Positions 7,404 through 17,115 are shown, counted from the first letter of the stretch. The stretch: 64,000 nt of DNA from Thermoflexibacter ruber (GCF_900113045.1 NZ_FONY01000027.1:1-64000), one strand, 5' to 3'. Notes: generated from the letters alone by a model not told the origin. Made by a program: numbers and translations.

Positions 7404-8876
7404 ATGGGTAACAACTATCAAAATAATAGTACTATTTACAATCTGATTGAAAATGGGAAAGAGGCAGACTTTATTCAAAAGCTGCTTGTGACGATTCCAC
7501 ATTTGGTATATGTATATGATGTAAGCCAAAGCAAATATGTATATGTAAATCATCATATCAAAAAATTATTTGGTTATGAAGTAGAGCAGATTTTGGGAAA
7601 TTCTGCCCAAAAGGTAGTTGAGCAAACGTTGCAAGTACACCCGCAAGACATAGAAATGCTCTATGATACTTGGGAAAAAGTGAGGAATCTTTCCCAAGAT
7701 GAGGTAGTAGTAGGAGAATATAGGGTAAAAAATGCTGATGAGCAGTGGATTTGGGTGAGAGATAATATTAGAGTTTTTGCTAAAAATGAACAAGGAGAAG
7801 TAACCAAAGTCATAGGATACGTAGAGAATATTACCCCACAGAAAGATGCGGAAAAAGATATTCAAAAACTGCTTAGACATTATGCCCATCACATCAAAAA
7901 ACTCAAAGAGCAGAACCAAATTCTTGCCGAGCATGAGCATAAACTAATGTCGGCAAACGAAGAACTTATCAGCCAGCAAGAAGACCTTAAAATGGCATTA
8001 AGTGAATTATCTGTGAAGCACAAAGAATTAGATGCAGTAAATGAGGAACTCCTAAGCCAGCAAGAAAACCTCAAAATTGCGTTTGATGCACTTACTACCA
8101 AAAATCAAGAATTAGATAAAGCCAATGAGGTCTTGATGGCACAGAAAGAAGAGATGACAAAGTTGGTCAAAGAACTCTCTGATAGAAACTTCGAGCTTGA
8201 CCAGTTTGTCTATAAGATTTCTCACGATATTCGTTCTCCTTTTACCTCTATTTTGGGATTAGTCAATCTGATGAAGGTAGAAACCGACCCCCAACGCCTG
8301 CATGAATCAGTCAAGCACATAGAGAAAAGCGTCTTGCGTTTGGATTCTTTTGTCAAGTCCATGCTCAACTTTGCCCGAATTAGTAGGGAAGAATTTAATC
8401 CAGAGGAGATTTTCTTTTATATACTCATAGACGAGTGCTTGAATGACTTTAAATATTTAGAAAATTTTGATAAAATTGCAGTAGATATCAACATAGAAGA
8501 CCAAGAAAGCAAGTTTTATAGTGATTCATTGAGAGTAAATAGCATCTTCCGCAACATTATTTCCAATGCTATCAAGTACCGAAAGCCATACATTGAGCAA
8601 AGTTTTTTAAGCATAGATATTCAAGTTACACCCGAATACGCCAATATTACTTTCACAGACAACGGCATAGGCATCAAAGAAGAATACCTTAATAAGGTTT
8701 TCGGCATGTTTGTAAGGGCTACCGAACGCTCCGATGGCTCAGGTTTGGGGCTTTACATCGTAAAGCAATCCGTAGAACGCATGAATGGGACTATCCAAAT
8801 CCAAAGCAAGTATGGAGAAGGTACAATTATCAACATCATACTTCCCAACCTAATAAATCAGGTAGCAGGCGGATAA
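7404..8876 (+). CDS. PAS-domain sensor histidine kinase with coiled-coil stalk
   Basis: 490-residue hybrid of a PAS/PAC sensor (about 15-140), a long coiled coil (about 140-270), a HisKA domain with phospho-acceptor His274 in KISHDIRSPFTSIL, and a HATPase_c domain with N box NIISNAIKY, G1 DNGIGI and G2 GSGLGLYIVK. No transmembrane segment or receiver domain is present, so it is a cytosolic kinase with its response regulator elsewhere. The coiled coil contains three near-identical 28-residue units starting at about residues 184, 212 and 240. ATG at 7404 is preferred to a TTG inside the trpS end. The signal sensed is unknown. Confidence 0.9.
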   Translation: MGNNYQNNSTIYNLIENGKEADFIQKLLVTIPHLVYVYDVSQSKYVYVNHHIKKLFGYEVEQILGNSAQKVVEQTLQVHPQDIEMLYDTWEKVRNLSQDEVVVGEYRVKNADEQWIWVRDNIRVFAKNEQGEVTKVIGYVENITPQKDAEKDIQKLLRHYAHHIKKLKEQNQILAEHEHKLMSANEELISQQEDLKMALSELSVKHKELDAVNEELLSQQENLKIAFDALTTKNQELDKANEVLMAQKEEMTKLVKELSDRNFELDQFVYKISHDIRSPFTSILGLVNLMKVETDPQRLHESVKHIEKSVLRLDSFVKSMLNFARISREEFNPEEIFFYILIDECLNDFKYLENFDKIAVDINIEDQESKFYSDSLRVNSIFRNIISNAIKYRKPYIEQSFLSIDIQVTPEYANITFTDNGIGIKEEYLNKVFGMFVRATERSDGSGLGLYIVKQSVERMNGTIQIQSKYGEGTIINIILPNLINQVAGG

Positions 8877-8958
8877 AAACACTCAACTAAGGATAAAATC
8901 AAAAATATTTCTTAAATTAGAGGCTTTGATTCCATTTCCGAATAAAACTAATACAAAC

Positions 8959-9345
8959 ATGAAACTTTTTAAAAAAATATTATGGATTAGCTTAGCAGTC
9001 GTTGTCTTAGGTACTGCGGGCTTCTTTACCTTTGCTTATAATGTAGAATATAGCACAGGTTTTCGAGCAGGCAAAATCACCAAATTTACGCGTAAAGGCT
9101 ATATTTTCAAAACCTACGAAGGTTCGGTAGATGTGGGTGGTATCAATAGCAGCAGAGGAATGGTAAGTAGTACATGGGACTTTTCAGTTGATGGAAGCCG
9201 CAAAGATGTCATTCAAGCCATCGAGAAAGCCATGTTAGACGGTTCTCACGTCAAATTATCCTATGAAGAGAAGTTTTTTCAATTTTTTTGGCGTGGAGAT
9301 ACTAAATATTTCATCACCAAAGTAGAAAGCCATGACGTAAAATGA
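8959..9345 (+). CDS. Small membrane-anchored protein, uncharacterised Bacteroidota family
   Basis: 128 residues from the ATG at 8959, with one N-terminal hydrophobic segment (about 5-26) and a soluble C-terminal part containing YSTGFRAGKITKFTRKGYIFKTYEG. I recognise this as a family widespread in Bacteroidota that is sometimes labelled 6-phosphogluconate dehydrogenase in databases, although it is far too short and lacks a Rossmann fold, so that name looks wrong. The protein is probably anchored in the inner membrane with the domain in the periplasm. Function unknown. It stands alone, 82 bases after the kinase gene. Confidence 0.7.
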   Translation: MKLFKKILWISLAVVVLGTAGFFTFAYNVEYSTGFRAGKITKFTRKGYIFKTYEGSVDVGGINSSRGMVSSTWDFSVDGSRKDVIQAIEKAMLDGSHVKLSYEEKFFQFFWRGDTKYFITKVESHDVK

Positions 9346-9730
9346 AACATCTACCTATGTTTTCAAACATTTTTCAAAAATCAAATTGGCAAGAAAACTC
9401 AATCTAATTTTATGATATTGTGTCAGTATTAAGGGTTCTGCTTTTTATAAAAACTGACATATTGTCTTTGTCTTTGCAATAAATTTTAAACAACTCTTGG
9501 TATAAGTGGGATTTTGTAGTTAATTATTCTTAATGCAGAGGGTTGTAAGGTCAATGTTACTTTTTTTGTATAGATATTGTTAAATAAGCTAACAAAGTGA
9601 AAATAGAATTGTATTTATTCATATGGGTAACTTTTCTAAGCATTTACAAACATATAAATACAGTTTTAGATTTGTGAAATTAACCATAACGAATAATCTA
9701 ATAAAACAAAACATTGATAGATAAAAACTT
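9346..9730. other. 385-base intergenic region upstream of the HtrA protease
   Basis: No gene, tRNA or riboswitch was recognised. A weak inverted repeat TGTCAGT/ACTGACA lies at about 9420-9460, and a promoter-like box TAGATTTG at 9667-9674. The region is AT-rich and otherwise unremarkable. Confidence 0.5.
9667..9674 (+). promoter_or_regulatory. -7 promoter box for the HtrA protease gene
   Basis: TAGATTTG matches TAnnTTTG and lies 56 bases before the ATG. The -33 position has only a weak ATTT match, so this is a tentative call. Confidence 0.35.
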
Positions 9731-11203
9731 ATGAAAAAAATAATGATAACATTGCTCATTGCCTTGGTAGGCGGTGCAGCAAGCATAGGTCTATACAAAC
9801 TGGCAGGATTTGATAAAAAAGAAATCATCTTCCAACAAGTTACAAGTAGCCCTTCTACTCTAACACGCTTTGGAGAAGGGGGATTAGCTGATTTTACTAT
9901 AGTAGCGGAAAAAGCTAATCCTGCCGTAGTGCATATCAAATCTACTTTTGGTAGCACACGTACCTCAGAACGTCGTCGTCAGCCCCAATCTTTAGAAGAT
10001 TTGTTTGACTTGTTTGGAGAAAACCCCTTTGAAAACAGAAGAATACCTCAACAAGGGGCAGGTTCGGGGGTGATTATCAGTAGTGATGGCTTCATCGTTA
10101 CCAATAATCACGTGATTGATAACGCCGACCAAGTGGAAGTAACCTTGTACGACAAACGTTCATACAAAGGAACCATTATTGGTACCGACCCTTCTACTGA
10201 CTTGGCACTCATTAAAATTAATGAAAAAGATTTGCCTACACTTCCTTTTGGCAATTCTGATGCGGTAAGAGTAGGCGAATGGGTGGTAGCTGTTGGTAAT
10301 CCTTTTAATCTAACCTCGACTGTAACCGCAGGGATTGTGAGTGCCAAAGCTCGTAATATCAATATTTTGCGAAGCCAAGACAACTCTGCTATAGAGTCTT
10401 TTATCCAAACTGATGCAGCAGTAAATCCCGGCAATAGTGGCGGTGCTTTGGTCAATATGAACGGGGAACTCATAGGAATCAATACCGCAATTGCTTCGCA
10501 AACAGGTTCTTTTGCTGGTTATTCTTTTGCTGTACCTTCTAATTTGGTAAAAAAAGTAACTGAGGACATCAAAAAGTTTGGTTCGGTACAAAGAGGCTAT
10601 TTGGGTATCATTATCAGAAACTTAGATGCAAAGCTGGCTAAGGAGTTAGACTTGAATATTACCGAAGGGGTCTATGTAGATAGCCTGATGGCGAACGGCT
10701 CTGCAGCAGCGGCAGGTGTAAAGCCACAAGACGTAATTATCAAAGTAGATGGAACACCTGTAAAATCTGTTCCCGAACTCCAAGAGTTTGTAGGAAGGCA
10801 TCGTCCCGGTGATGTAGTAACGCTACTGCTCATCAGAGATGGCAAAGAAAAGGAAATCAAAGTAACCTTGAAAACAAGGGAAGGAAGCACAGAAGTAGCT
10901 AAAAAACCTGTAACTCAGACTAAGTTTGACTTGTTGGGTATTGAGTTAGAGAAAGTATCAGAAAAAGAATTGAAGCGTTTGGAAATAGAAGGTGGGGCTA
11001 AGGTAAAGTCAGTAGGTCGTGGCAAAATTAGCAAGCATACTGACATCAGAGAAGGCTTTATCATTACACGCATAGGTAATAAATTGATAAAAAGTCCTGA
11101 AGATGTGGTCAAAGCCTTAGAAGGAGCAAAGGGAGGGATCATGATAGAGGGCATACACCCTGAAGAAGGCGAAATACGTTACTATGCTTTTGGAATAGAT
11201 TAA
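9731..11203 (+). CDS. degP: HtrA/DegP-type periplasmic serine protease with two PDZ domains
   Basis: 490-residue Do-family protease for quality control of envelope proteins. An N-terminal hydrophobic segment (about 3-22) exports or anchors it. The trypsin-like domain has catalytic His127 (TNNHVID), Asp157 (STDLALI) and Ser236 (NPGNSGGAL). Two PDZ domains follow: the first around 280-390 with GYLGIIIRNLD, the second from about 395 to the end. In the family they bind substrate and drive oligomerisation. A Q-linker with RRRQPQ near 77-82 precedes the protease core, as in the LA loop of DegP. It appears monocistronic and ends just before a large inverted repeat. Confidence 0.93.
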   Translation: MKKIMITLLIALVGGAASIGLYKLAGFDKKEIIFQQVTSSPSTLTRFGEGGLADFTIVAEKANPAVVHIKSTFGSTRTSERRRQPQSLEDLFDLFGENPFENRRIPQQGAGSGVIISSDGFIVTNNHVIDNADQVEVTLYDKRSYKGTIIGTDPSTDLALIKINEKDLPTLPFGNSDAVRVGEWVVAVGNPFNLTSTVTAGIVSAKARNINILRSQDNSAIESFIQTDAAVNPGNSGGALVNMNGELIGINTAIASQTGSFAGYSFAVPSNLVKKVTEDIKKFGSVQRGYLGIIIRNLDAKLAKELDLNITEGVYVDSLMANGSAAAAGVKPQDVIIKVDGTPVKSVPELQEFVGRHRPGDVVTLLLIRDGKEKEIKVTLKTREGSTEVAKKPVTQTKFDLLGIELEKVSEKELKRLEIEGGAKVKSVGRGKISKHTDIREGFIITRIGNKLIKSPEDVVKALEGAKGGIMIEGIHPEEGEIRYYAFGID

Positions 11204-11245
11204 CAGATAGATAAGATAGCAAATAAAATCTTTTAGATAACTTTA

Positions 11246-11325
11246 AGAACACAGATTTGACAAATAAAACTGATTTTCGCAGATAAAACTGTGATTACTT
11301 AGTTAATATCCCAAATCTGTGTTCT
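11246..11325. repeat. 14-bp inverted repeat downstream of degP
   Basis: AGAACACAGATTTG at 11246-11259 pairs perfectly with CAAATCTGTGTTCT at 11312-11325, with 52 bases between that also contain shorter CAGATAAAACTG-like repeats. There is no long T-run directly after, so it is more like a dispersed intergenic repeat than a simple terminator, although it could end degP transcription. Confidence 0.6.
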
Positions 11326-11444
11326 GTATTTATTTTGTAAAGGCATAAATATTTTGCTTAAAGCAATTGAAATGAGCATTTGATTAATTTTATCTGCTAT
11401 CTATTTCAAAACTCGAAAAATTAGAAAATCTCAATTAATTTTCG

Positions 11445-11452
11445 CAACTTTG
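11445..11452 (+). promoter_or_regulatory. -7 promoter-like box for the PurF-family gene
   Basis: CAACTTTG differs from TAnnTTTG only at the first base and lies 30 bases before the ATG at 11483. Because it overlaps the alternative TTG start at 11450, it supports the ATG as the real start. Confidence 0.4.
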
Positions 11453-11482
11453 CAGTATCAATTTTCTGCACTGCAATTTTTT

Positions 11483-13381
11483 ATGACTGATACAGTAAAC
11501 CATGAGTGCGGTATAGCACTTATCAGACTTCGTAAACCTCTTTCTTATTATATAGAGAAATACGGTACACCTACTTATGCCTTAGATAAGTTGTACTTAC
11601 TAATGGAAAAACAGCATAATCGTGGACAAGACGGCGCAGGTGTAGCGAATATCGTACTCAATTCCAAACCCGGCTATCCTTATATTTTCAGAGAACGCTC
11701 CGTAAAGTCCCAACCTATTGCAGATATTTTTAAAAAAATCTATAAAAAATTTAATAAGGCAAAAAGTAATTTTCACAAAGAATACCTGAATGCTCACTGG
11801 CTTCATCACAATGTGCCGTTCTCTGGAGAATTGCTATTAGGGCATTTGCGGTACGGAACACATGGGGAAAATTCCATAGAAAATTGCCACCCGTTTATTA
11901 GGAAAAATAACTGGCGCAGTAGAAACTTGGTGGTAGCAGGGAATTTTAATATGACCAATGTAGATGAACAGTTCGATAAATTGGTTAGTTTAGGTCAGCA
12001 CCCCAAAGCGATGGCAGACACAGTTACCGTATTGGAAAAAATAGGGCATTTCTTGGATATGGAAAACCAGCGTTTATTTGATATTTTTAACGAACAGGGA
12101 TATACTAACCAAGAAATCACAGACTTGCTTTCAGAACACATTGATTTGCAGAGAGTTTTACAACGCTCTTGCAAAGATTTTGATGGAGGTTACGTGATGG
12201 CAGGTTTGACGGGATATGGTGCGGCTTTCGTAGCAAGAGACCCCGCAGGGATTCGCCCTGCTTATTACTATGCCGATGAGGAAGTGGTAGTGGTAGCTTC
12301 TGAAAAACCTGCCATTAAGACTGCGTTTGACGTGCAGTACAGTGAAATCAAGGAAATTAGTCCTGCACATGCGCTTATTATTCAACGTAGTGGGGAGTTA
12401 GGCGAGTTTCAGTTTACAGAAGTCTTGGAAAAAAAATCTTGTAGTTTTGAACGCATCTACTTTTCAAGAGGCACAGATCCCGATATTTACCGCGAAAGAA
12501 AAGAATTAGGAAGGCTTTTGACAGATAACATACTGAAAGCCATAGACTACGACTTAGAAAATACCGTTTTTTCATATATTCCTAATACCGCAGAAACGGC
12601 TTTCTTGGGCTTAACCAAAGGCGTAGAACGCTTTTTGATAGACCAAAGGAAAAAAGCGATTATCTCAGGCAAACTCTCCCACGAAGAGATAGAGAAAGTG
12701 CTGTCTTTTAGACCAAGAGTAGAAAAATTGGTCATCAAAGATGCCAAGATGCGTACTTTTATTACTGACGATAGACACAGAGAGGACTTGGTAGCTCACG
12801 TATATGATACTACTTATGAGGTAATTAGAAAGCGAATAGATACAGTGGTGGTCATAGATGATTCCATAGTTAGAGGGACAACTTTGGAAAAAAGTATTAT
12901 CAACATGCTGGAGAAATTAGAACCCAAACGTATAGTCATCGTTTCTTCTGCCCCTCAAATCCGCTATCCTGACTGCTACGGTATAGATATGTCGCGAATG
13001 CAAGATTTTGTTGCTTTTCGTGCTGCTCTTGCCTTGCTCAAAGAAACCAAAAGCCAATATTTATTAGAAGAAGTTTATCATAAATGCTTAGACTCTTTAA
13101 AGTTAGAAAAACATAAAGTTAAGAACTATGTCAAGGAAATTTATGCTCCTTTTACTGACGAGCAGATTTCTGACAAGATTGCAGAAATCGTAAAGCCTAA
13201 GCACGTAAAAGCCGAAGTCAAAGTTGTATTCCAAACCGTAGAAAACCTGCATAAAGCCTGTCCTAACCACTCAGGAGATTGGTATTTCACAGGGGATTAC
13301 CCTACCGCAGGTGGGAATAGAGTAGTGAACCGTGCTTTTATTAATTTCATGGAAGGGAAAAATCAAAGAGCTTACTTATAA
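11483..13381 (+). CDS. purF: Amidophosphoribosyltransferase-like protein, long Bacteroidota form
   Basis: 632-residue class II glutamine amidotransferase fused to a phosphoribosyltransferase domain. The N-terminal domain begins MTDTVNHECGIALIRL, then has KQHNRGQDGAG and LGHLRYGTHG, all typical of PurF glutaminase. The PRPP loop is IDDSIVRGTT at about 458-467. Compared with classical PurF (about 470-505 residues) it has a C-terminal extension of about 100 residues and internal expansions, as in the second PurF-like protein I know from Bacteroidota. The nucleophile would be Cys9, so activity would need removal of an eight-residue propeptide. It may be the purine-pathway enzyme or a paralogue with another amine product. 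Confidence 0.82.
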   Translation: MTDTVNHECGIALIRLRKPLSYYIEKYGTPTYALDKLYLLMEKQHNRGQDGAGVANIVLNSKPGYPYIFRERSVKSQPIADIFKKIYKKFNKAKSNFHKEYLNAHWLHHNVPFSGELLLGHLRYGTHGENSIENCHPFIRKNNWRSRNLVVAGNFNMTNVDEQFDKLVSLGQHPKAMADTVTVLEKIGHFLDMENQRLFDIFNEQGYTNQEITDLLSEHIDLQRVLQRSCKDFDGGYVMAGLTGYGAAFVARDPAGIRPAYYYADEEVVVVASEKPAIKTAFDVQYSEIKEISPAHALIIQRSGELGEFQFTEVLEKKSCSFERIYFSRGTDPDIYRERKELGRLLTDNILKAIDYDLENTVFSYIPNTAETAFLGLTKGVERFLIDQRKKAIISGKLSHEEIEKVLSFRPRVEKLVIKDAKMRTFITDDRHREDLVAHVYDTTYEVIRKRIDTVVVIDDSIVRGTTLEKSIINMLEKLEPKRIVIVSSAPQIRYPDCYGIDMSRMQDFVAFRAALALLKETKSQYLLEEVYHKCLDSLKLEKHKVKNYVKEIYAPFTDEQISDKIAEIVKPKHVKAEVKVVFQTVENLHKACPNHSGDWYFTGDYPTAGGNRVVNRAFINFMEGKNQRAYL

Positions 13382-13460
13382 TACTTACTAAACTTGATAA
13401 AATTTTACAAAATCTTTTAGGAAAAACTAATTATTTAGTTTATTATTAATTTTTTAATTT

Positions 13461-14117
13461 ATGAAACAGTTTTATCTTTTGGGCATTATCAGTATTTTTA
13501 TTTTAACTGCTTGCGGGGAAGATTTGAACGAAAGAGATAGAAAAATAAAGCAAACACTAATGAAAATGGCAGATGGTGTGCCTTGTATTTCTTTGACTGT
13601 AGCACCTGATTCTCTCAATAAAGACATTTTGGTAGCTGTTGGCATCATGGAAGACAGCTCTCGCATAGAGGCTTTGCTCAAAAAAGATGATGCCTCAGAC
13701 GGATACATTGGTAGGGAAACCTTTGGCTCAGCTTTAGCTCGGGACATGAGCAAGAATATAGGTATGAGAGTTACCGACCTAAGTATGCAAAAAGCAGACG
13801 AGCAGGGAACTTTTAAAGGCAAAGCCTTGCTAAAAACAGGAGAGAAAATCTCTTTTATCGCTCACCCCGAGAAAGGCTGGTATCCTGAAAATGACCTTAA
13901 TGTATTACAAACCATTACCAAGTATCAAATTATCAAAAGTTTAGAAAAAGGTAAAGAACTCATTGATTTTAGTATTGCTCCAGAAAATTCAGGAACTTAC
14001 AGGGGTAAATATACGCTTAAATCGGGAGAGGAGCAGTGGGTATATGTAGTACATACAGGCGAGGGCTTCACTTGGAACTTATCCGAAGCCTATACACCTC
14101 CAACAAAAGGAAATTAG
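13461..14117 (+). CDS. Uncharacterised lipoprotein
   Basis: 218-residue protein with a lipoprotein signal peptide: a hydrophobic core followed by lipobox LTAC, making Cys19 the probable lipidated residue. The mature part has no motif I recognise; it contains two similar stretches, GTFKGKALLKTGEKISFIAH and GTYRGKYTLKSGEEQWVYVV, suggesting an internal duplication of a small beta-rich unit at about 115-137 and 182-204. It is probably exposed on the periplasmic side or outer membrane. It lies 79 bases after the PurF gene with no recognised terminator between them. Function unknown. Confidence 0.75.
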   Translation: MKQFYLLGIISIFILTACGEDLNERDRKIKQTLMKMADGVPCISLTVAPDSLNKDILVAVGIMEDSSRIEALLKKDDASDGYIGRETFGSALARDMSKNIGMRVTDLSMQKADEQGTFKGKALLKTGEKISFIAHPEKGWYPENDLNVLQTITKYQIIKSLEKGKELIDFSIAPENSGTYRGKYTLKSGEEQWVYVVHTGEGFTWNLSEAYTPPTKGN

Positions 14118-14272
14118 GGCTTTTAGCTTGCTTAGTCTGCAAGGCGGTGTTGAGCCAATAATGTCGGAATGTTATTATGTAGCATCATTGTCTGCGGCAT
14201 TACATTTTTGACTCTACCTAAATCAAGTAATATAAGCGGCTCTGTCCCTACCAAATATAACATTTGTAATTC

Positions 14273-15169
14273 ATGTTCAGAGATTACTTGCAGTTACACT
14301 TTTTAGTCTTACTTTGGGGATTTACGGCTATCTTAGGGAGGCTGATTCATGTGCCTTCTACTGAGTTAGTGCTTTACAGAACCTTACTTGCTTCTCTTGG
14401 CTTGTTGTTTTTTCTCTATCTTCGCAAAGAAAAAATAAGGATAGACAAAGCGGGCATCATTAAGATTATGCTTACAGGCGGTCTGATTTCGGTACATTGG
14501 ATATTGTTCTTTGAGGCAGCACGCGTAGCCAACGTATCAGTTTGTTTGGCAGGCATGGCGACAAGTTCTTTGTGGACTTCTATCATAGAACCTTTAGTTT
14601 CCAAGAAAAATATAAAATGGTACGAGGTAGTGCTGGGCTTGGTAGTAATTTTAGGCTTGTATATTGTCTTTCACTTTGAATTTCATTACATTGGCGGATT
14701 GCTCATGGCGGTTGCTTCTGCTCTGTTAGCTTCTATTTTTAGCATTATCAATGCCAAATTTACTTTCAAGTACAATCACTTTACCATTACTTTCTACGAA
14801 ATGCTTGGGGCATTTTTAGTAACGGCGATTTTAATACCCGTATATCAGTATTTACTCTATCAAAATATTGGTTTCCAATCACTTCCTAATGGCATGGATT
14901 GGCTTTATCTCTCTATTTTGGCTTTAGTTTGTACGGTATATGCCTATTCAGTAGCCGTAGAACTGATGAAGAGGATTTCTGCTTTTGCCGTCAATTTGAC
15001 GGTAAACTTAGAGCCTGTGTATGGAATTTTGTTGGCAGTACTCTTTTTTAATGAGCATCAAGTAATGAGCAAAGAGTTTTACGTAGGCACTTTGATTATT
15101 TTACTAGCAGTGTTGATATACCCGAGCATCAAAAAATGGGACGAGAAAAGAAAATTAGCGAGAGGTTAA
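14273..15169 (+). CDS. DMT-superfamily transporter (EamA type)
   Basis: 298-residue integral membrane protein with about ten hydrophobic segments arranged as two EamA repeats, the arrangement of drug/metabolite exporters. The first repeat opens with LHFLVLLWGFTAILGRL and the second with GGLLMAVASALLASIFSIIN, typical of the family. Substrates of such proteins are often amino acids, metabolites or nucleotide sugars and cannot be assigned here. The queG gene starts 9 bases downstream, so the two are probably one transcript. Confidence 0.88.
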   Translation: MFRDYLQLHFLVLLWGFTAILGRLIHVPSTELVLYRTLLASLGLLFFLYLRKEKIRIDKAGIIKIMLTGGLISVHWILFFEAARVANVSVCLAGMATSSLWTSIIEPLVSKKNIKWYEVVLGLVVILGLYIVFHFEFHYIGGLLMAVASALLASIFSIINAKFTFKYNHFTITFYEMLGAFLVTAILIPVYQYLLYQNIGFQSLPNGMDWLYLSILALVCTVYAYSVAVELMKRISAFAVNLTVNLEPVYGILLAVLFFNEHQVMSKEFYVGTLIILLAVLIYPSIKKWDEKRKLARG

Positions 15170-15178
15170 AACTGATAA

Positions 15179-16114
15179 ATGCTTAAAAAACAGGATTATA
15201 CAACTTTTATTAAGCAAAAAGCCAAAGAATTAGGTTTTGACTTTTGTGGAATTTCCAAAGCTGAATTTTTGGAAGAGGAAGCCCCTCGCTTGGAAAAATG
15301 GCTCAACCAAAAAATGCACGGACAAATGAGCTACATGGAAAATCACTTTGACAAAAGGCTTGACCCGCGCCTGCTCGTTCCCGATGCAAAGTCAGTAGTT
15401 TCCTTGCTTTACAACTATTATCCTTCTAAAAAAATACTGCACACTGACGAAACGCTAAAAATTTCTAAATATGCGTATGGAGCTGATTATCACTTTGTTA
15501 TCAAAGATAAGTTAAAAACTTTTTTCAAAGCTATCCAAGACCAAATAGGGGAGGTAAGCGGGAGAGTATTTGTAGATTCTGCTCCCGTCATGGACAAAGT
15601 CTGGGCGGCAAAAAGTGGCTTAGGGTGGATAGGGAAACATACCAATCTACTTAATAGAGAAAGGGGTAGTTTTTTCTTTGTGGCAGAGTTGATTTTAGAC
15701 TTAGAATTGGAAGTTGATGCCCCAACCAAAGATTATTGTGGGACTTGCACGCGTTGCATAGATGCCTGCCCTACGGAAGCTATCGTAAGCCCTTATGTAG
15801 TTGATGGAAGCAAGTGCATTTCTTACTTTACCATTGAGTTAAAAGACGAAATTCCAGAGGATTACAAAGGAAAATTTGAGAACTGGATATTTGGTTGTGA
15901 TATTTGTCAAGATGTTTGCCCTTGGAACAGATTTGCTAAACCGCATCAAGAGCCTCAATTTGAGCCAAGCGAGGACTTAGCTAAAATGAAAAAGAACGAC
16001 TGGAAAGATATTACAGAAGAAATATTCCATAATATTTTCAAAAAGTCAGCCGTTCATCGAACAAAACTAATGGGACTAAAACGGAACATTAATTTTGTTA
16101 CAGAACAAAAGTAA
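15179..16114 (+). CDS. queG: Epoxyqueuosine reductase
   Basis: 311-residue iron-sulfur and cobalamin-dependent enzyme that reduces epoxyqueuosine to queuosine in tRNA, the last step of Q biosynthesis. Two 4Fe-4S cluster motifs are present: [12 protein letters not shown] at about 184-195, and [16 protein letters not shown] at about 241-256. The N-terminal DUF1730-like part has [13 protein letters not shown] and YGADYH. Length matches shorter QueG forms lacking the C-terminal HEAT repeats. Its need for cobalamin is worth noting because icmF in this window also needs B12. Confidence 0.93.
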   Translation: MLKKQDYTTFIKQKAKELGFDFCGISKAEFLEEEAPRLEKWLNQKMHGQMSYMENHFDKRLDPRLLVPDAKSVVSLLYNYYPSKKILHTDETLKISKYAYGADYHFVIKDKLKTFFKAIQDQIGEVSGRVFVDSAPVMDKVWAAKSGLGWIGKHTNLLNRERGSFFFVAELILDLELEVDAPTKDYCGTCTRCIDACPTEAIVSPYVVDGSKCISYFTIELKDEIPEDYKGKFENWIFGCDICQDVCPWNRFAKPHQEPQFEPSEDLAKMKKNDWKDITEEIFHNIFKKSAVHRTKLMGLKRNINFVTEQK

Positions 16115-16236
16115 GATTTGTTGAATTAAAATCCTAATTTTACGCAAAATTTTTGTAAAAAAATTAAACAAAAGTGTTTAATTTTAAAGGATTTAAGTTA
16201 AACAAAATAAAATATTACATCAATATTACACTTTTT

Positions 16237-17070
16237 ATGCTTAAAATAGGCAGGTTCAATACACTTAAAGTAGTAAAAAAAACGCCACAAGGTTTGTATC
16301 TGGACTCGGACAGAGGCGAGATTTTATTGCCTAACAAATACATTCCCCAAGGCACTACTATTGGCAGTAAGGTAGAAGTTTTTATCTATTCGGACTCCGA
16401 AGACCGCCTCATTGCTACGACTTTGAAGCCCTATGCCCAAGAGGGAGAATTTGCCTGCTTGCAAGTAAAAGAAGTTACAAAAATGGGGGCTTTTATGGAG
16501 TGGGGCTTAGAAAAAGACCTATTCGTGCCTATCAAAGAGCAACATAAACCTATGGCAGTGGGCGAAAAGCACGTAGTTAGGGTTTGCTTGGACTTGCGTA
16601 CTGACCGCCTACTTGGGGTAGCAAAGTTAGGCTCGTTCTTAGAAAAAGATACCAGCAACTTACAGATAGGAGAGGAAGTACATCTTTTAGTATATGAGTT
16701 TACTACGCTTGGAATTATGTGCATCGTAAACAATCTTTACGCAGGAATGTTATATAAAAATGAAGTTTTTAAAGAACTAACTATTGGTGAAAAAATCAAA
16801 GGCTATGTTAAAAATATTCGTGAAGAAGACGGAAAAATAGACCTTAGCTTGCGCAAAGAAGGTTTTGAGGGTATCAAAGACCAATCAGAAATCATCTTGA
16901 AAAATCTCCAGCAAAACGGTGGCTTCCTCCCTTACGGCGACAATAGCTCCCCAGAGGAAATAAAAAAACAGTTCCAAATGAGCAAAAAAACATTTAAAAG
17001 ATTGATAGGGAACTTGTATAAACAGGGCAAAATCGTAATTTTGGAGCATGGAATTAGATTAAAAGCCTAA
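16237..17070 (+). CDS. CvfB/YitL-like S1-domain RNA-binding protein
   Basis: 277 residues from the ATG at 16237. An in-frame GTG at 16174 would add a 21-residue extension absent from the family. The protein has the CvfB layout: tandem S1-type OB folds (about 1-65 with LKVVKKTPQGLYL, 70-135 with VTKMGAFMEWG, 145-210 with GIMCIVNNLYAGML) and a C-terminal winged-helix domain from about 225 containing PEEIKKQFQMSKKTFKRLIG. Staphylococcal CvfB binds RNA and affects virulence-gene expression; in this organism the role is unknown. It follows queG by 122 bases. Confidence 0.85.
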   Translation: MLKIGRFNTLKVVKKTPQGLYLDSDRGEILLPNKYIPQGTTIGSKVEVFIYSDSEDRLIATTLKPYAQEGEFACLQVKEVTKMGAFMEWGLEKDLFVPIKEQHKPMAVGEKHVVRVCLDLRTDRLLGVAKLGSFLEKDTSNLQIGEEVHLLVYEFTTLGIMCIVNNLYAGMLYKNEVFKELTIGEKIKGYVKNIREEDGKIDLSLRKEGFEGIKDQSEIILKNLQQNGGFLPYGDNSSPEEIKKQFQMSKKTFKRLIGNLYKQGKIVILEHGIRLKA

Positions 17071-17115
17071 TAAAATAGAACCTAAAAGCGTATGAATTAA
17101 GCTATATTAAGATTT

